From assembly GCA_012295275.1 (NCBI GenBank), contig CM022670.1, forward strand, positions 33,610,938-33,674,937: a DNA stretch of 64,000 bases, in the 5' to 3' direction. The position numbers and the translations under genes are program-made. Below the pieces are notes generated by a model that saw nothing but the letters and a program-made list of their open reading frames with translations, did no database searches and had not been told where the DNA came from. The stretch is from Chrysomallon squamiferum (lineage: Eukaryota > Mollusca > Gastropoda > Neomphalida > Peltospiridae). Shown here one piece after another: positions 27,904 through 41,445 of the stretch (the stretch's first letter is position 1; each line of letters opens with the position of its first letter).

Positions 27904-29612
27904 TTTTAGATGATGCATCGATTCTGAGTGAAAAGTATAAGGACGTCTATTTTCCTCAGTGAAACCAAATTAATAAATTTAATTGTTTATTGTCAGATCT
28001 GTAAAAACAATTTATTAAGTGGAGGAAATACATTTTTCCCAGTTGCAATAAATATCAGAATCTTTACTCTGAAGGAATACATCATTTTTCTGATTCTTTG
28101 TAACATTAAGATAGTATCCAGATGTGGAATCAAATCTCTATATGCAAACATTAGTTGACTGAATGTAGGGTTCAACATTTCATATCATTTTTCAATACAG
28201 TTATTTTAAAATCTGCCTTGAGGATAACATACGTTTTGCCATAAAATGTCAGTTTTGCTGTTAGAGTCAACAACAGAGAATATGATACGGAAAAAAAGTC
28301 TTAATTTTCCCTGTTGGTAAAATGTCCCATAATGAAATAACAAAAATAACGTCGAGGTCATAAACCAGTTATAAATACACAATGGCGATTAAAGTCTTTA
28401 CTCAAAGTGCAATTGAATAAGAGAGTTCAAAAAAAAAAAAAAGGAAAGAGAGAAATAACAAGATACTTCCAGAAAATACCTTGACTATGCACACGGAGAA
28501 GGATAGAAGTAGATCGTGGTTTTCAGATGTTCGTTTTGGTGGTATTTTAAACTCCTGTCTAAACAGGAAGACTGCCTTCATCTACTGTCGAAATGTCATG
28601 AACAGATCATTTGACTTCATGTTCAGAGTTTGTATCAGTCAGACTGAGTTGGAAATAATTAATTTTAAATTTATTAAGGATGTAACATATGCGATGCCTT
28701 CTGAAGACAGACTGAAGTAGAAATCTCTTAAACACAATATAAAACTACCTAATGTTTTTTTTTTATTTTTGTATATATATATTTTTTTTTTTTTTTTTTT
28801 TTTGCTGACTCATTTCAGGTAAACAGTTCAATACAAAATCATTTCTGGCCTTTATAATGAAGACAAGCACAAGCACATAATTATAATTTTATATACGTTT
28901 TAATAAATTACAAAATTATTCATTTATATTTATAGGCAAATAAAAGATGATAGATATCTCACAATAATTATATTTTATGTAGATTTACAAATACAGCCAT
29001 ACAGATTTGCCACAGTGAGTCTAATACATCAATTCGTCTACAGATTTAAGAGAAAAATGGGAAAATAGTTAACAAGTATTTTGTTTCTGGAACTACAAAA
29101 GAGTTGCAGACATTTTTCTTGTCATAATTTTGTTATTGACCTTACTTCATCCATAATACAAAGTATCTGTCGCCGTTAACCATTACAAAATACTAAAAGA
29201 TAAATGATAAACTTTATTTTAAAAAGAATATTTATTTTAAATGAATGTAAATTATGTAATTATTTCAATCATATAGCAGCAAAACAATTGTCCATATTCA
29301 GATGAAGTGAATACCACAGTAGAGTAACGTCCCTTGACATGTATGGCCTCCCTGTAGTTATAAAAATTTACAGTAAATAAACAGTAAATACTGAATAGTA
29401 AACAAACAGTTTTCACCAGATTTTATTTTTCTGTTAATTTTAAAGGTTTTTCTTTAATCAGGGTATTTATAATGAACAAATTGGTTTTATACCAAAATCA
29501 CTTTACATTATTATTACTATTACTATTATGACGTTGTGACGTTTTTGTTTTTATCACTAATATTTTAAATTATTCTTCACATGTTTTCAGTGATTCGATT
29601 CTAAAACGTCAA

Positions 29613-29616
<4 letters not shown>
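27904..29616. other. Unique AT-rich stretch, no supported gene
   Basis: An ATG-initiated frame at 28487-28720 (+) encodes 77 residues of mixed composition that match no family I know; treat it as unsupported. A T-rich run occupies about 28755-28803. Nothing else is recognised. Confidence 0.45.

Positions 29617-29617
<1 letters not shown>

Positions 29618-29690
<73 letters not shown>
29618..29690. repeat. (AC)36 microsatellite
   Basis: Pure AC dinucleotide array of about 73 bp. Confidence 0.98.
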
Positions 29691-29691
<1 letters not shown>

Positions 29692-30054
29692 TCTCATATA
29701 CATACACTCATTATAAATGTTTGTTTGATTGTTTATTCATACATTCATTTATTCAAATTTTATGCATGAATGTTAATCTATCTTTCCATATGATGAATAT
29801 ATTCCTATGTCTATCGTTACTTTATAATCACATTCGTTTCTATTAAATTCATTTTCAGTAGTTTTCTCTTTTTTCTTTTTGTTTTTTTCATTACAAGTAA
29901 CTGAACACAATCCCAGAAACTTCATTATTTTCAAATATGTGTTCTTTTTTTAAGATATATTTTTATATATCTGTAATATATATCAACGCTGTTGAATAAT
30001 TCTTATTTATTTACTGTCTAACCATATTTGTCATTCTGTATATATCCCAGTATG
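29691..30054. other. Unique AT-rich stretch, no gene seen
   Basis: T-rich sequence without a recognisable gene. Confidence 0.5.
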
Positions 30055-30215
30055 TCAGTCTGTCTATCTATCTATCTCTTTATCTATCTACCTGTATGTC
30101 TGTCTCTCTCTCTCCATCTATATATCTGTATCTGTGCGTTTATCTATCTGTCTGTCTGTATGTATGCTTAAATATCGATGGATTTATCTATCTGTCGATC
30201 GATCTGTGTGTATAT
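30055..30215. repeat. Degenerate TATC/TGTC tract
   Basis: Broken tetranucleotide units CTAT, CTGT and CGAT over about 160 bp; an old, decayed array. Confidence 0.8.
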
Positions 30216-30555
30216 TTGTTATTTCATAATTGAACTGGTTGTTTTGCTAAAGAATTTTTTTTTTCAGTGGTTAGTGGGTTTTGGGGGTGTTTTGTGTTTT
30301 GTTTTTTGTCTCTCTATCTCTTCTTTTTTCTGATCATTATGTTTATTACTTAGAACACTGTGCAAATATGCAATAAAAGTATAAATTTCACACCTTCAGA
30401 CAAATATAAAATCAAGTGTTATATTCTTGCCACGATTCTGTCGTTTTAATTGCTCAGTGACAAATTAAAGCTGCTTATATTTTAGTGTGCAATTTTAATA
30501 AGATTTTAACTTCGATATCAGGTAATTTTATATCAGTTTTATATCATGTGTTTTG

Positions 30556-30556
<1 letters not shown>

Positions 30557-30604
<48 letters not shown>

Positions 30605-30643
30605 TTGACTCATTTATTTATTTATTTATTTATTTATTTATTG
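30557..30643. repeat. (TTTA)n microsatellite
   Basis: Two pure TTTA blocks separated by GACTCA. Confidence 0.97.
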
Positions 30644-31238
30644 TGGCAAGGCCACATTAAAGATTTCTGTTTCTGTCTCCCTTGTCTATCTATCTATCTA
30701 TACACACTAACGTCTATTTTTTCACCCATCCATCCAAATAAGTAAATAAATGTTCCGTTATCTTAACCTGCCTCCCTATTTTTCTCCCTGCTTAAAAACA
30801 CATTTAATTGCTCCTTGGAATACTTGGTTTGAAATGTTTACTTTGAAATCGTCACATTGATTCCTTTCAGCAGTCGATTACATTCCGCTTCCTTTGCGGA
30901 TATGACCGTGAGGTAACCATGCCAAACCCGAAACGTCCTCTCTGATAACAGAAACATGGATGACAAAACACGTGTTTGCTACAATAACATTTCAAAACTT
31001 CGTATTTACACCAAACAATGGCGTCTTTTAGCGTTAACGATCTCTCTCCCGAAATATTGACTGTTGTGCCAATTGTACATGTTAATTGATTTTTAAAAAT
31101 TACTAAATGATTTTTTGTTATTTATTTATTTATTAATATTGTTGTTATTGTTTGGGTTTTTAATAATAATTTGGGTTTTCTTTCTATAGGATTAAACAGT
31201 CTGTAGAGCACAATGCTTTAATAAACGTAAATAGAGAA

Positions 31239-31244
<6 letters not shown>
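30644..31244. other. Unique stretch, no gene seen
   Basis: A short TATC run lies near 30685-30700. Bases 30850-31050 are less AT-rich, but no gene is recognised. Confidence 0.5.

Positions 31245-31274
<30 letters not shown>
31245..31274. repeat. A30 run
   Basis: Pure A run. Upstream sequence is unique; it could be a retroposed tail, but no element body is recognised. Confidence 0.95.
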
Positions 31275-31276
<2 letters not shown>

Positions 31277-31915
31277 CTACAGGGAATGGACACGAGAAAA
31301 ACGTGGTGGGCAGTCGACCTACTAGCGCGATATTTTTAATTTAAAACCACACTTAGCGGTATCCCTTACTGACGCTATAGTATGCTTTCATCGTGGAATT
31401 ATCCAACAGAACATTTAAAAAAAAATTTCAAAAAAAAAAAAAAAATATCCAGTGAAACAAACATCTATTATACTCTGTCTTTGTAACAACCGTACAATGA
31501 AGCAAATTTGTGAAATGGGCATACCTAACATGCCTGGAGTGTCATTTGATCCGACTGTGTCCTTCTGCACACACCGATAATGTGGGTGCATACGACGCAG
31601 AACATTGTATACGGGGACATCTCAAGTTTCTGGAAGGTATGTCAGCTCCAAGCTGAATGAAACGTACGAATCATCTGTTAATCAGTGTATCAGAAACAGC
31701 GCGTGGACGAGCTGTTTTTTCATTCTCCGTCTTGTGACGATATTACAGGAATCTTAAATTTCCACACACGCCTGGAAATTCCCCGCTATTACCCATTACT
31801 AACTGACTGAGCACTTCTTGGTTTCCGCCTTCTCGCACATATAATAAGAAGGCAAATGTAATCTGTATTCCGGTGACCAAGCCAGAAAACGTTACAAAAT
31901 TAGAAGGAGAAGAAG
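31275..31915. other. Unique stretch of more balanced composition, no gene seen
   Basis: CpG-containing sequence, with A runs at about 31421-31445. No long open frame free of the adjoining poly(A) and no recognised element. Confidence 0.5.

Positions 31916-31953
<38 letters not shown>
31916..31953. repeat. A38 run
   Basis: Pure A run, the longest homopolymer in the window, directly preceded by GAAGAAG-rich sequence. Confidence 0.95.
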
Positions 31954-31955
<2 letters not shown>

Positions 31956-32109
31956 ACACGCAAAGAGGTGAGAAAACAAAAGAAGGAGACAAACATTTTA
32001 AATGGAATAGTTAGAAAGATGTTTTCGTTAAGGATTCAATACTTCTGAGTTAAGGTAAATACTGCTTATATTTTTTATTATCTGTTATGTTAAATATAAA
32101 TATGATTAA

Positions 32110-32241
32110 ATTAGTTTATATATAGAAGCACACGTTCATGTTTACACATGCACTTATATATACATATAGACACATACCTTTTAATATATACACATGTACA
32201 TACGTACATATATACACACACACAAACATAAACATACATAT

Positions 32242-32274
<33 letters not shown>

Positions 32275-32300
32275 CATTCATATACACACATCTATATACA
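32110..32300. repeat. ACAT/TATA-rich tract
   Basis: Imperfect ATAC and ACAC units with a purer ATAC block at about 32237-32268. Confidence 0.85.
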
Positions 32301-33005
32301 TAGAAACTACTGGATATTAAGTATGAATTCCTATTTTAATCGCTGTTACGTGTTTTGCTGAGTCAACGATATTATCTCATCAGATGATCTGTAAGATCTG
32401 GTTACTATACGTGATCACGTTCTGCGGTGTATAATTTAAACGGGTTAATAATTACATCAATGTACGTGTGTATATTATTAAACAGTATGACAGATTAGAA
32501 CTGTGGAATGTCTAACGAGGGTATATGATGCAGGGATCGTTTTTATGTGACATGTCCTAAAGGGAAACGAGGATTTCGGCATGTATTCCCGATATCTGTA
32601 CCAGAATGATGCAAACAGATAACCAAACACTTATGACAAACAGAATAGGAGAGAGAATAATTATATATATATATATATAGACACACACATACAGAGTTAT
32701 TTGTTCTTCATTTTAATATTTGAAATATTCTTTGACAAGTGTATATTAAAAGGTTATATATTTTGCTGTTATTGGACATAAAAGTATTTAAATTTAAAAT
32801 CAGAGAAGAAAATGTAGGGAACAAAAAGTTTATAAAAAAATATTTAAAGTACTTCTGTACTCTATCTGGCAACGATTTTATTTTTATTTTTATTCTCTTT
32901 TTTTTTTCTTCTTTCTTTTTTTTTCCTCAAATACTCCATTTCGTAAACAACATCTAAAAACCATTAAATTGACTAATTAAACGTTTCGCAGAAAAACAAA
33001 AAGAA
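32301..33005. other. Unique AT-rich stretch, no gene seen
   Basis: Short TA run at 32661-32679 and T/C-rich runs at 32880-32930. No gene recognised. Confidence 0.5.
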
Positions 33006-33042
33006 AGAGAGAGAGAGAAAAGAGAGAGAGAGAGAGAGAGAT
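33006..33042. repeat. Short (GA)n tract
   Basis: GA array of about 36 bp with two A interruptions. Confidence 0.9.
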
Positions 33043-33206
33043 ACGTCCCAAAAGACAGAGATGATACATCTGATGTAAGTTTCTGCTGCAGAGTAATCTT
33101 TCTACTCGATCTTTCCTCAGCCGGTTCCCGACTGTGGACAAAAACATTATCATCACGACACATTCCATCATGACGTAGCTTAATTACCGCGGCGCACACA
33201 GTCGTC

Positions 33207-33408
33207 CTGTTGTTTGATGGATCACAAAGTCAGCCCCTTCTTCCCCAGCTTTCACATGGGACTGTAACAAAGTGTGTTTATCCGTTCTGCGGTCAGTCAT
33301 ACTGCGATCAGACAAAGCCGCAAAGACGTCTTCATTTCCGCGTCCTCTCAAGATGTCTGTCACCTTTCCGGATTTCTTTCTTCCTTTTTGTTTTCATTCT
33401 CTTATTTA

Positions 33409-33420
<12 letters not shown>
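33207..33420 (+). other. Open frame with Cys-containing peptide, weak
   Basis: An open frame without an ATG runs into a T28 run at 33420-33447. Its middle has the spacing K-C-V-x2-F-C-x3-Y-C followed about 16 residues later by F-R, loosely like the start of a THAP-type zinc finger. The conserved Pro after the F-R dipeptide is absent, and the distal Cys-x2-His is not visible. The resemblance may well be chance. Confidence 0.12.
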
Positions 33421-33442
<22 letters not shown>

Positions 33443-33500
33443 TTTTTCTTTTTATAATTTAATGTATTTATTTATTTATTTTCTTTTGATTTTTTTTTTT
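33421..33500. repeat. T28 run and T/A-rich tract
   Basis: Pure T run at 33420-33447, then TTTA-rich and T-rich sequence. Confidence 0.9.
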
Positions 33501-34102
33501 TTGTATTTCTACACATTTGTTTTTTCCATCAAAAGCAAGCCCGTATAAGTATTCCCATATGATCGATGACCTTTCTGACAACTGTAAAAATGCTTTTTTG
33601 TTGGGAGGAATTTTAAAAAAGAAGAAGAAGAAGAACACAACAAAACAAAAACGCCTAAAATCGAGAAAGAGAGAGAAAAAATTATCCTATAACTACTTAA
33701 TATCAATTTACCAAATGTCAGCTGCCTTCTAGTTCTCAAAAGTCAGATAATACTTGTGGACTATTTTTTCAACATAAAACATTTCTTGAATACAGTCATT
33801 CATGTAGTAATCTGATGTTCTTCCCACGTTTATAAAATCATTTAAGTAATTCCAAAACTGATCAGTTAAATTTATTATCTTCTCGTATTTAAGTATTCCA
33901 TAACCGTGTTCTTTTATATTGGAGTATTTAAAAGAACAGTGCAATCGAGTTACGGTAATAAAAATGATGGTTTTCGAAGTTTCATGTGTCCTATGCGTTA
34001 CTATTCGTGACAAATTAATGAAATCCATACAAGTATATCTGTGTTTGGGTGTGTGTGTGTTTGTATTTTTATATCTGTCACAAACCTTTCATGAGTACTT
34101 TG

Positions 34103-34104
<2 letters not shown>
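33501..34104. other. Unique AT-rich stretch, no gene seen
   Basis: A 99-codon minus-strand frame (33729-34028) is AT-driven and not recognised. Confidence 0.5.

Positions 34105-34199
<95 letters not shown>
34105..34199. repeat. (GA)47 microsatellite
   Basis: Pure GA array. With the TC array at 34431 on the same strand it forms an inverted pair. Confidence 0.98.
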
Positions 34200-34201
<2 letters not shown>

Positions 34202-34262
34202 TGGCTGTTGTAGAACAGTCCTATTTCTTTCTACCACTGAATTATATTTATATCATTTTTTA

Positions 34263-34363
34263 AGCTATCCGTCTATCTGTCTATCTGTTATCTGCCTATC
34301 TCTTCCTCGCTCTCTATCTTTATTGTCTATCTCCTTCCATCTGTCTGTCTATCTGTATGTCTG

Positions 34364-34396
<33 letters not shown>

Positions 34397-34400
34397 TTAT
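34263..34400. repeat. (TATC)n imperfect tract
   Basis: Broken CTAT/CTGT units, pure TATC from about 34363 to 34395. Confidence 0.93.
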
Positions 34401-34426
34401 CTTTTCTATCTTTGTCTATAATGTTT

Positions 34427-34430
<4 letters not shown>

Positions 34431-34515
<85 letters not shown>

Positions 34516-34552
34516 GCCTCTCCCTCTCTCTCTGCCTCTCCCTCTCTGTCTT
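34431..34552. repeat. (TC)40 microsatellite with imperfect end
   Basis: Pure TC from 34431 to 34510, then CTGCCTCTCC-type repeats to 34552. Confidence 0.98.
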
Positions 34553-35060
34553 TTGCAGTTGATATTCTAAGAACAAATTATACTATCATCCACAACTATT
34601 TCAAGCTAATAAAAGACTCAGGTATTCACATGCAAATGTTGTTTTTCTTCACCATCACATTCAGGATTAAAAACACAGAAAATAATAACGTAAATAATAT
34701 CGTATTCATGAATATTCATACAGTCTGATGTGTTGAAAATGAGATAATTTACTGATTTTACATAAACCTCTAGATCGGTTTCTTAATTACCTATTAACAA
34801 ACAAAACAAACGCCAGTTGAACAGAAATATCTGATTATTATTGCTATATCGTCATGCAGTATCTGTCTTGAAATAAGCGCCTATAAATCATAATTTTCAC
34901 TAAATAACAGAATGCGATAAACACTCGTATGAAAACGATATGATGTGCTAACAACGTCCTGTCTCTGAACAGCTAGCGGTTGTGTCTTCAACCGTTTTTT
35001 TAAATATTTCTTTTCTTTGTGTCTCGATTTGTTTATGTACTCGTCTGTGTATGTGTGTAT
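34553..35060. other. Unique AT-rich stretch, no gene seen
   Basis: No recognisable gene or repeat. Confidence 0.5.
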
Positions 35061-35345
35061 GTTTGAAGTGATATATATATATATATGTATAGGTACGTAT
35101 GTATGTTCGTACGTACATAAACATACGCATGTTCCAGCGTCTGCGTGTGCGTGTGTATGTGCGTGCATATATAGGGACGTGTGAATAATGTACGTACAAA
35201 CATTTATTCGCACGCCCTTACGCACGCACCCACACATACACACACAAAACACAGAATCTTATGTATACATACATACTAACGCACACACATGTACATAAAT
35301 GCGTACGCGCCCATAACACACACACACACACACACACACATACAC
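35061..35345. repeat. Alternating purine-pyrimidine tract (TA, GTAC, GTGC, CA)
   Basis: TA run at 35072-35087, then GTAT/GTAC-rich and GCGTGTG-rich sequence, ending in a CA run at about 35318-35340. Long alternating tracts of this kind can adopt Z-DNA. Confidence 0.8.
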
Positions 35346-35598
35346 AAGTATAATAAAGATTCCACTAAACAACAAACACCTAAATTATGTGCGTTGTCGA
35401 ATTCACCGATTCCTGAAAAAGCGAAGTCCATCACCGTGGTGGCGATATAACTTTCAAGTTCCCACTACGACCGCGTTTGATTTATGGCTCTGATTCGATG
35501 TGTTTATGGAATTGTATTTCTTACAGCGAATGATTTGTGACCTACCTCAAATAATAATTTTTTAGAAAAAATACATATATTTCAATATAGCATATGTT
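35346..35598. other. Unique stretch, no gene seen
   Basis: Short stretch of mixed composition; nothing recognised. Confidence 0.5.
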
Positions 35599-35748
35599 AA
35601 AAAAAAAAAAAAAAAAAAAATGAGAAAAAACACTTCAGAAGAAAGAAAGAAATATAATGGTTGATTTTTTTAGAACAAAATGTATGAGAGAGAGAAAAAA
35701 GATTTATAAAAAAATAAATAAATAAATAACAATAATTAAATAAATACA

Positions 35749-35783
<35 letters not shown>

Positions 35784-35790
35784 ACGAATA
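35599..35790. repeat. A22 run and (AAAT)n tract
   Basis: A run at 35599-35620, GAAA-rich spacer, then AAAT arrays at 35710-35735 and 35750-35785. Confidence 0.92.
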
Positions 35791-35957
35791 AAAGCTATTT
35801 ATTCGTAACTCACATTGCCCTCCCACCGCAATCCTTTATTACAGCAAATTCTAACATCAGTTCAAAACACAGTAATCTTTCTTTATCCAGTTTTGATAAC
35901 CCACAAATATTTGTATTTCATTGATGGTAGCGACAACAGTAGTATTCACTGCATGTC

Positions 35958-36365
35958 ATAACTACCACTACATCTGTTACTACTACTACTACTACTACTA
36001 CTGTTGCTACTGCCATCATCCCCACCAGGATCACTATTATCTTCATCAACCATCTTTACAACTACTATTACTATTACAATAATTACTACTACAATAATTA
36101 CTACCACCATTATGACTTTTACAATCACTACTGCTACTGCAGCATCAATATTATCACTGTTATCTCCACCATCATTACCACTCCTACTACAACTACCACG
36201 ACTGCCGCTTTTACCTCCACCATCATTACTACTCCTACTACAACTACCACGACTGCCGCTTTTACATCCACCATCATTACTACTACTGCTACGATTCTAC
36301 TGCAATTACTGCAACTGTCACCACCACTACCACCACTACTACTACTACCGTTGCTACCATCACTG
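35958..36365. repeat. ACT/ACC trinucleotide tract with a 51 bp tandem unit
   Basis: Imperfect triplet tract. Within it, a block starting CTCCTACTACAACTACCACG and running on through GACTGCCGC repeats at 36181 and 36232, a period of 51 bp (17 codons), with about one mismatch. The resulting Leu/Pro-rich plus-strand and Val-rich minus-strand frames are most likely by-products of triplet slippage. Confidence 0.9.
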
Positions 36366-37599
36366 ATTCTGTGTGACTCCCTTACTGGTGCCATTATAAC
36401 CCTTACAATCATAACCAAATGTTTATTACCAAGAAAACCATTATAACTTCTAGTAATGATAATAATGAATAATTCATAATGATGATGGTGATGATGATGA
36501 TAATGATGGTGATGATGAAGGTGTTATAAAAATAATTTAACAGACTGTATAGTGGTAGCTGTAGTAGTGGTTACTGTTGTTGTTGTCGTAATAATAACAA
36601 TAATCATATAGTTGAGATTGCAATAGTGTTGGTGGCTAAGTAATAAAATCTACAGCATTAAAATCTACGCCAGTAAAAATGGACAAAAAAAAAAGGTAGA
36701 GAGAAAAAGGCGAGAGTGAAAAGAAATTAAATATGACTCGAGTTAGAATTAATTGTCGCAGCAGGCACTTAAAACTGAAGCACATAAACAAGTCACGTCG
36801 TCGTTAAAAAGTCATTTCCAAGTGTTGAGAGAAGTTACTTTATCTTGTTTTTAAATCTTAACAACAAAAACAAAATATTACTTCTGCTGCTACTACTAAT
36901 TATAATAATATTATTTCATAGCTTTTTCTCTTCTTGTTTTTTCTTTCAAAGGTGACAGGGGTTAGTTAGGCTGTCACATTGACGGTTTTGTTTAGCTGGG
37001 AAACTGAGCCTAAAATGCTCCGAGATTGACGAATACTTTGATCTGCTCATCAAGTTAGATATTTATTATTTACGATAAGAGATCAGTTTACATTCAAATG
37101 GGTCCTCAATGTTTTTTCTGATTGAACAGATCATACATTTGAGCCGGCTGTTTTTGATTTTTCGCTACATGTCCATTATCGGTTTTATTAGATTCCACAG
37201 CCCAGGGTAAATAAAGATTAACGTTAGTATTTAGTCACAGATTTTCAAGGAAAGCTTTTTTTGTAGCTGTTGTAGCTACATTTTATGTGACAGAAATAAA
37301 TGGTAATGTTTTTTTTTTTTCAAAAATTTGTTTTACTTTGCGGGGAAACGCTGAAAAGGTAAAACGAAATAAAAAAATAAAAAGAAATAAGTTAATTTGT
37401 TTTAAATTTAAATTTAATATATACAAACAAAAGAAAGGTAAGAAAAAAATGAGGGGAAAAACAAAACGTCATATATTGAAATTTAACAGTTTCTTCTTTT
37501 CATTTTCGAATTTTTTATTTTTTAATTATGTGATAATTGATTCAGATATTCAGGTAAAAAAAAAGCTGCAAAGCATCAGTGAAATTAATGGCTGATATT
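36366..37599. other. Unique stretch with small GAT tract
   Basis: GATGAT-rich tract at about 36479-36525. Bases 37300-37560 are A-rich. No gene recognised. Confidence 0.5.
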
Positions 37600-37780
37600 G
37601 GCAGTGGTAGTAGAAGATACAGTTGTTGTGTTGTAGTAGTAATAGTAGTAGTAGTAGTAGTAGCAGTAGTAACAGCAGTAGTAGAGGTAATAGGAACAGT
37701 AATAGTGCTTAGCAGTAGTAATACTGACAGTGGTTATGATTGTAAAGGTATTGGTGGCAGTAGTAATAACAATAATACTT
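37600..37780. repeat. Imperfect (AGT)n tract
   Basis: AGT triplets with AGC, AAC and GGT interruptions, purest at 37633-37665. Confidence 0.9.
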
Positions 37781-39769
37781 ATCGTATATGTTTTGATAAT
37801 GTTATGATTTTTCTTATATTAAAACTGATATTCTTCGAGTTTGATTAAATACACTAAGAAAGAAACTGGTACATGAGATCGATTCTAATACAGGTTCTTG
37901 AAATGCTACAAACAACAGAACAGCTAGAGACCAGTTTTGATATTACGTCTTTAATTTAGCTTCAGTGCAGTTTAGCATAATCACTGAAAAAGAGTTTATG
38001 GGGGGTCAAAGGTAAGAGGTTTTGCCTTCGGAGATCATTTTACCTCGCCAAGTATGTAGTAGTCTTACTAAAGTTACCTGATCTATTTTTTTTCAGTGGA
38101 TTCATTCAAGACTGGATAAATTACAAACCAGACTAAAGCGGTTTTGGTGCACTCAGATATGTCTATCTTTCTCAGATTGCATATCAAGTTTGTCTGTTCC
38201 CTTCTGCAGACATCATTTGAGTACAGATGTAGCTGTGTTATTTGATTCCGTTAAAATGCATTGTTATAATTATATAAGCAACCTTTGTATAAATATATGT
38301 AGAATCATGATGATAATCCAGTTATCAAAATTATTATATAAAAAAAAAAAAAAATTATTTGTACATAAAACATTTTGAAATGAATAATCGTGAATCTACC
38401 CTCTGTCGAAAGCGGTGAGTTGAGAATTTTTTTTTTTTATTAATTTCATTTACTAAGAGTATAATTAAGGATTACAAGAATAAAACAAATAACCGGTTTC
38501 TGAGACCCAATATCGACAGCAGGTCAGCAGAGCTTTCTAACCTTAGCAAGGTGATATCATAAGACAGTTTAGTAGTAGTTATTCCCTATATATATATATA
38601 ATTTTATATTTCCTTGAATTCGTCATCGTAAGTAGTGTCGTACCAGTATAATCTGACGTCATAGGGGTTAATCTGCGATTTGGCTTCTGTCGCCCCGCTG
38701 TTATACGTTCATGTCAGTTCTTTGTTTATATATCACCCTTAGACAGTAGCTCATGTTGGATAAAATGTCATATTAAATTCGACAAACTTAATGTCAATTA
38801 CTCTGGGACAATGCTTAACGCCAAGAATACAGGATACCACAGTACCAGGCACCTAGGACCTTTTTGCTATTTCTCGTTTGCTTAGAGATCAACTGATTAA
38901 ATAAAGAACAAGGCGGTCTAAACCCTTACAATCGTATCTTTCTGCTCAAAACGTGTCATCCATGGGTGCTTGAAAAAAAAAACGAAGATTAAATCGATCA
39001 TATTCTCGCATTAATGATACAGAGCTCGGCAGTCTGTCATAATACAGACGAGCGAGGGAAAAGACACAAATGCTTCGTCATGGATTTGTTGACGTTCACA
39101 GGCCACGACCGAGATTGCTGCCTGGAAACAAACGCTAGGAAGACTGGATGTTCCTGTGAAATGTGAGAAAGCCTTGGTCAGTGCTCTTCCGTGTCGAGTG
39201 GTCATGAATGCAGTGATGTTTGCCCAGCCAGCTACCAATTGAAACCTCTTGACGGTGGCCGGGCCCCTCGAAGTAAACCCACCACAGACACCAAACGCGA
39301 GATGTCAACAAGCACATTAGAGCTTTCTCTTTGCTGTTCATTTGTGGTCTTTTCTCTCATTCTCACCCGTTCATATTCGACAAACAGACCACTTTATTCT
39401 CTCGGTGGTACTCCACTTCGCCGATGACAAAAGAAAAAAAGCTGCTACATCTCGATGAACGGAGATTTTTCCCGCCTTGGTCATAAAGGCCATCTTCAAG
39501 TGTGTGCTTAACCTGCACCAACAATGCAGGCGACGACTTACCGCGGGAATAAAACAACACTCTGTGATTAACTAATGTGCATATCCTGAGATCCTTCCTA
39601 GTCCTATTTGCTGCACTTTGTCAGTTGTATGGACCGAAACAACCATGTTTAACAGCTCTAATAACAAATGTTAATTTAAATAAATAAAAATAAAAAACGA
39701 AACTTTTCATATTCTCTTTCTTTATTATCATCTTCCTTAGAATTGTCATCACTCCAGAAATTATTATTA
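37781..39769. other. Unique stretch; 39.0-39.6 kb more balanced in composition
   Basis: Contains a perfect TGACGTCA at 38654-38661 and an A run at 38340-38354. Bases 39000-39560 are CpG-containing, and overlapping short frames stay open on both strands (for example 39135-39341 minus and 39191-39427 plus). None shows a recognised domain. This could be an exon, a regulatory element or merely less decayed DNA. Confidence 0.45.
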
Positions 39770-40005
39770 TTATTTCATTGAATAGCAGTAGTGGTAGCAG
39801 CAGTAGTAATAGTAGCAGCAGTGTGGTGGTAGTAGTAGTAGTAGTAGTAGTAATAATAGTAACGCTGGTAGCAGTAGTAGTAATAGTAGCAGCAGCAGTA
39901 GTAATTGCAGTAGTGGTAGTAGTAGTGCTAGTAGCTGTAGTAGTTGGCAGTGGTAATATAATAGTGATATTAGTGGTAGTAGTAGTACTTTTAGCATTGA
40001 AATTA
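39770..40005. repeat. Imperfect (AGT)n tract
   Basis: AGT/AGC/AAT triplets over about 230 bp, open in several frames because of the triplet period. Confidence 0.92.
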
Positions 40006-41152
<1,147 letters not shown>

Positions 41153-41315
41153 TGTGCACCACCTGCATAGATACACATAAAGTATGCAGAGATAAACGAA
41201 ATGTTCACACACAGGCATGCTGATTATTTCACTTTATTTTTTGTCGTATTATATTTATTTTACATTTATCTGACACACCTAAGAAAAGAATGTCATTAAC
41301 AGGAGTACAATGGTT

Positions 41316-41445
41316 AAAAAAAAAAAAAAAAAAAAAAAAATGTTGTTTGGCTTTTTCAGATATTTTATAGAAGAAAATGAAAAACAAAAAGTTTTACATG
41401 TGTGTCTGTGTGTGCGTGTGTGTTTTTGTGTGTGTGTTTTTGAGC
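41316..41445. repeat. A25 run and GT-rich tract
   Basis: A run at 41316-41340 and a GT-rich tract at about 41397-41441. Confidence 0.9.

Noticed and set aside
31245-31400. Retroposed element with poly(A) tail at 31.25 kb
   Set aside because: No element body or target-site duplication was recognised on either side of the A30 run.
39011-39427. Overlapping ORFs on both strands as a gene
   Set aside because: Each is under 80 codons, they overlap on opposite strands, and none has a recognisable motif or splice context.
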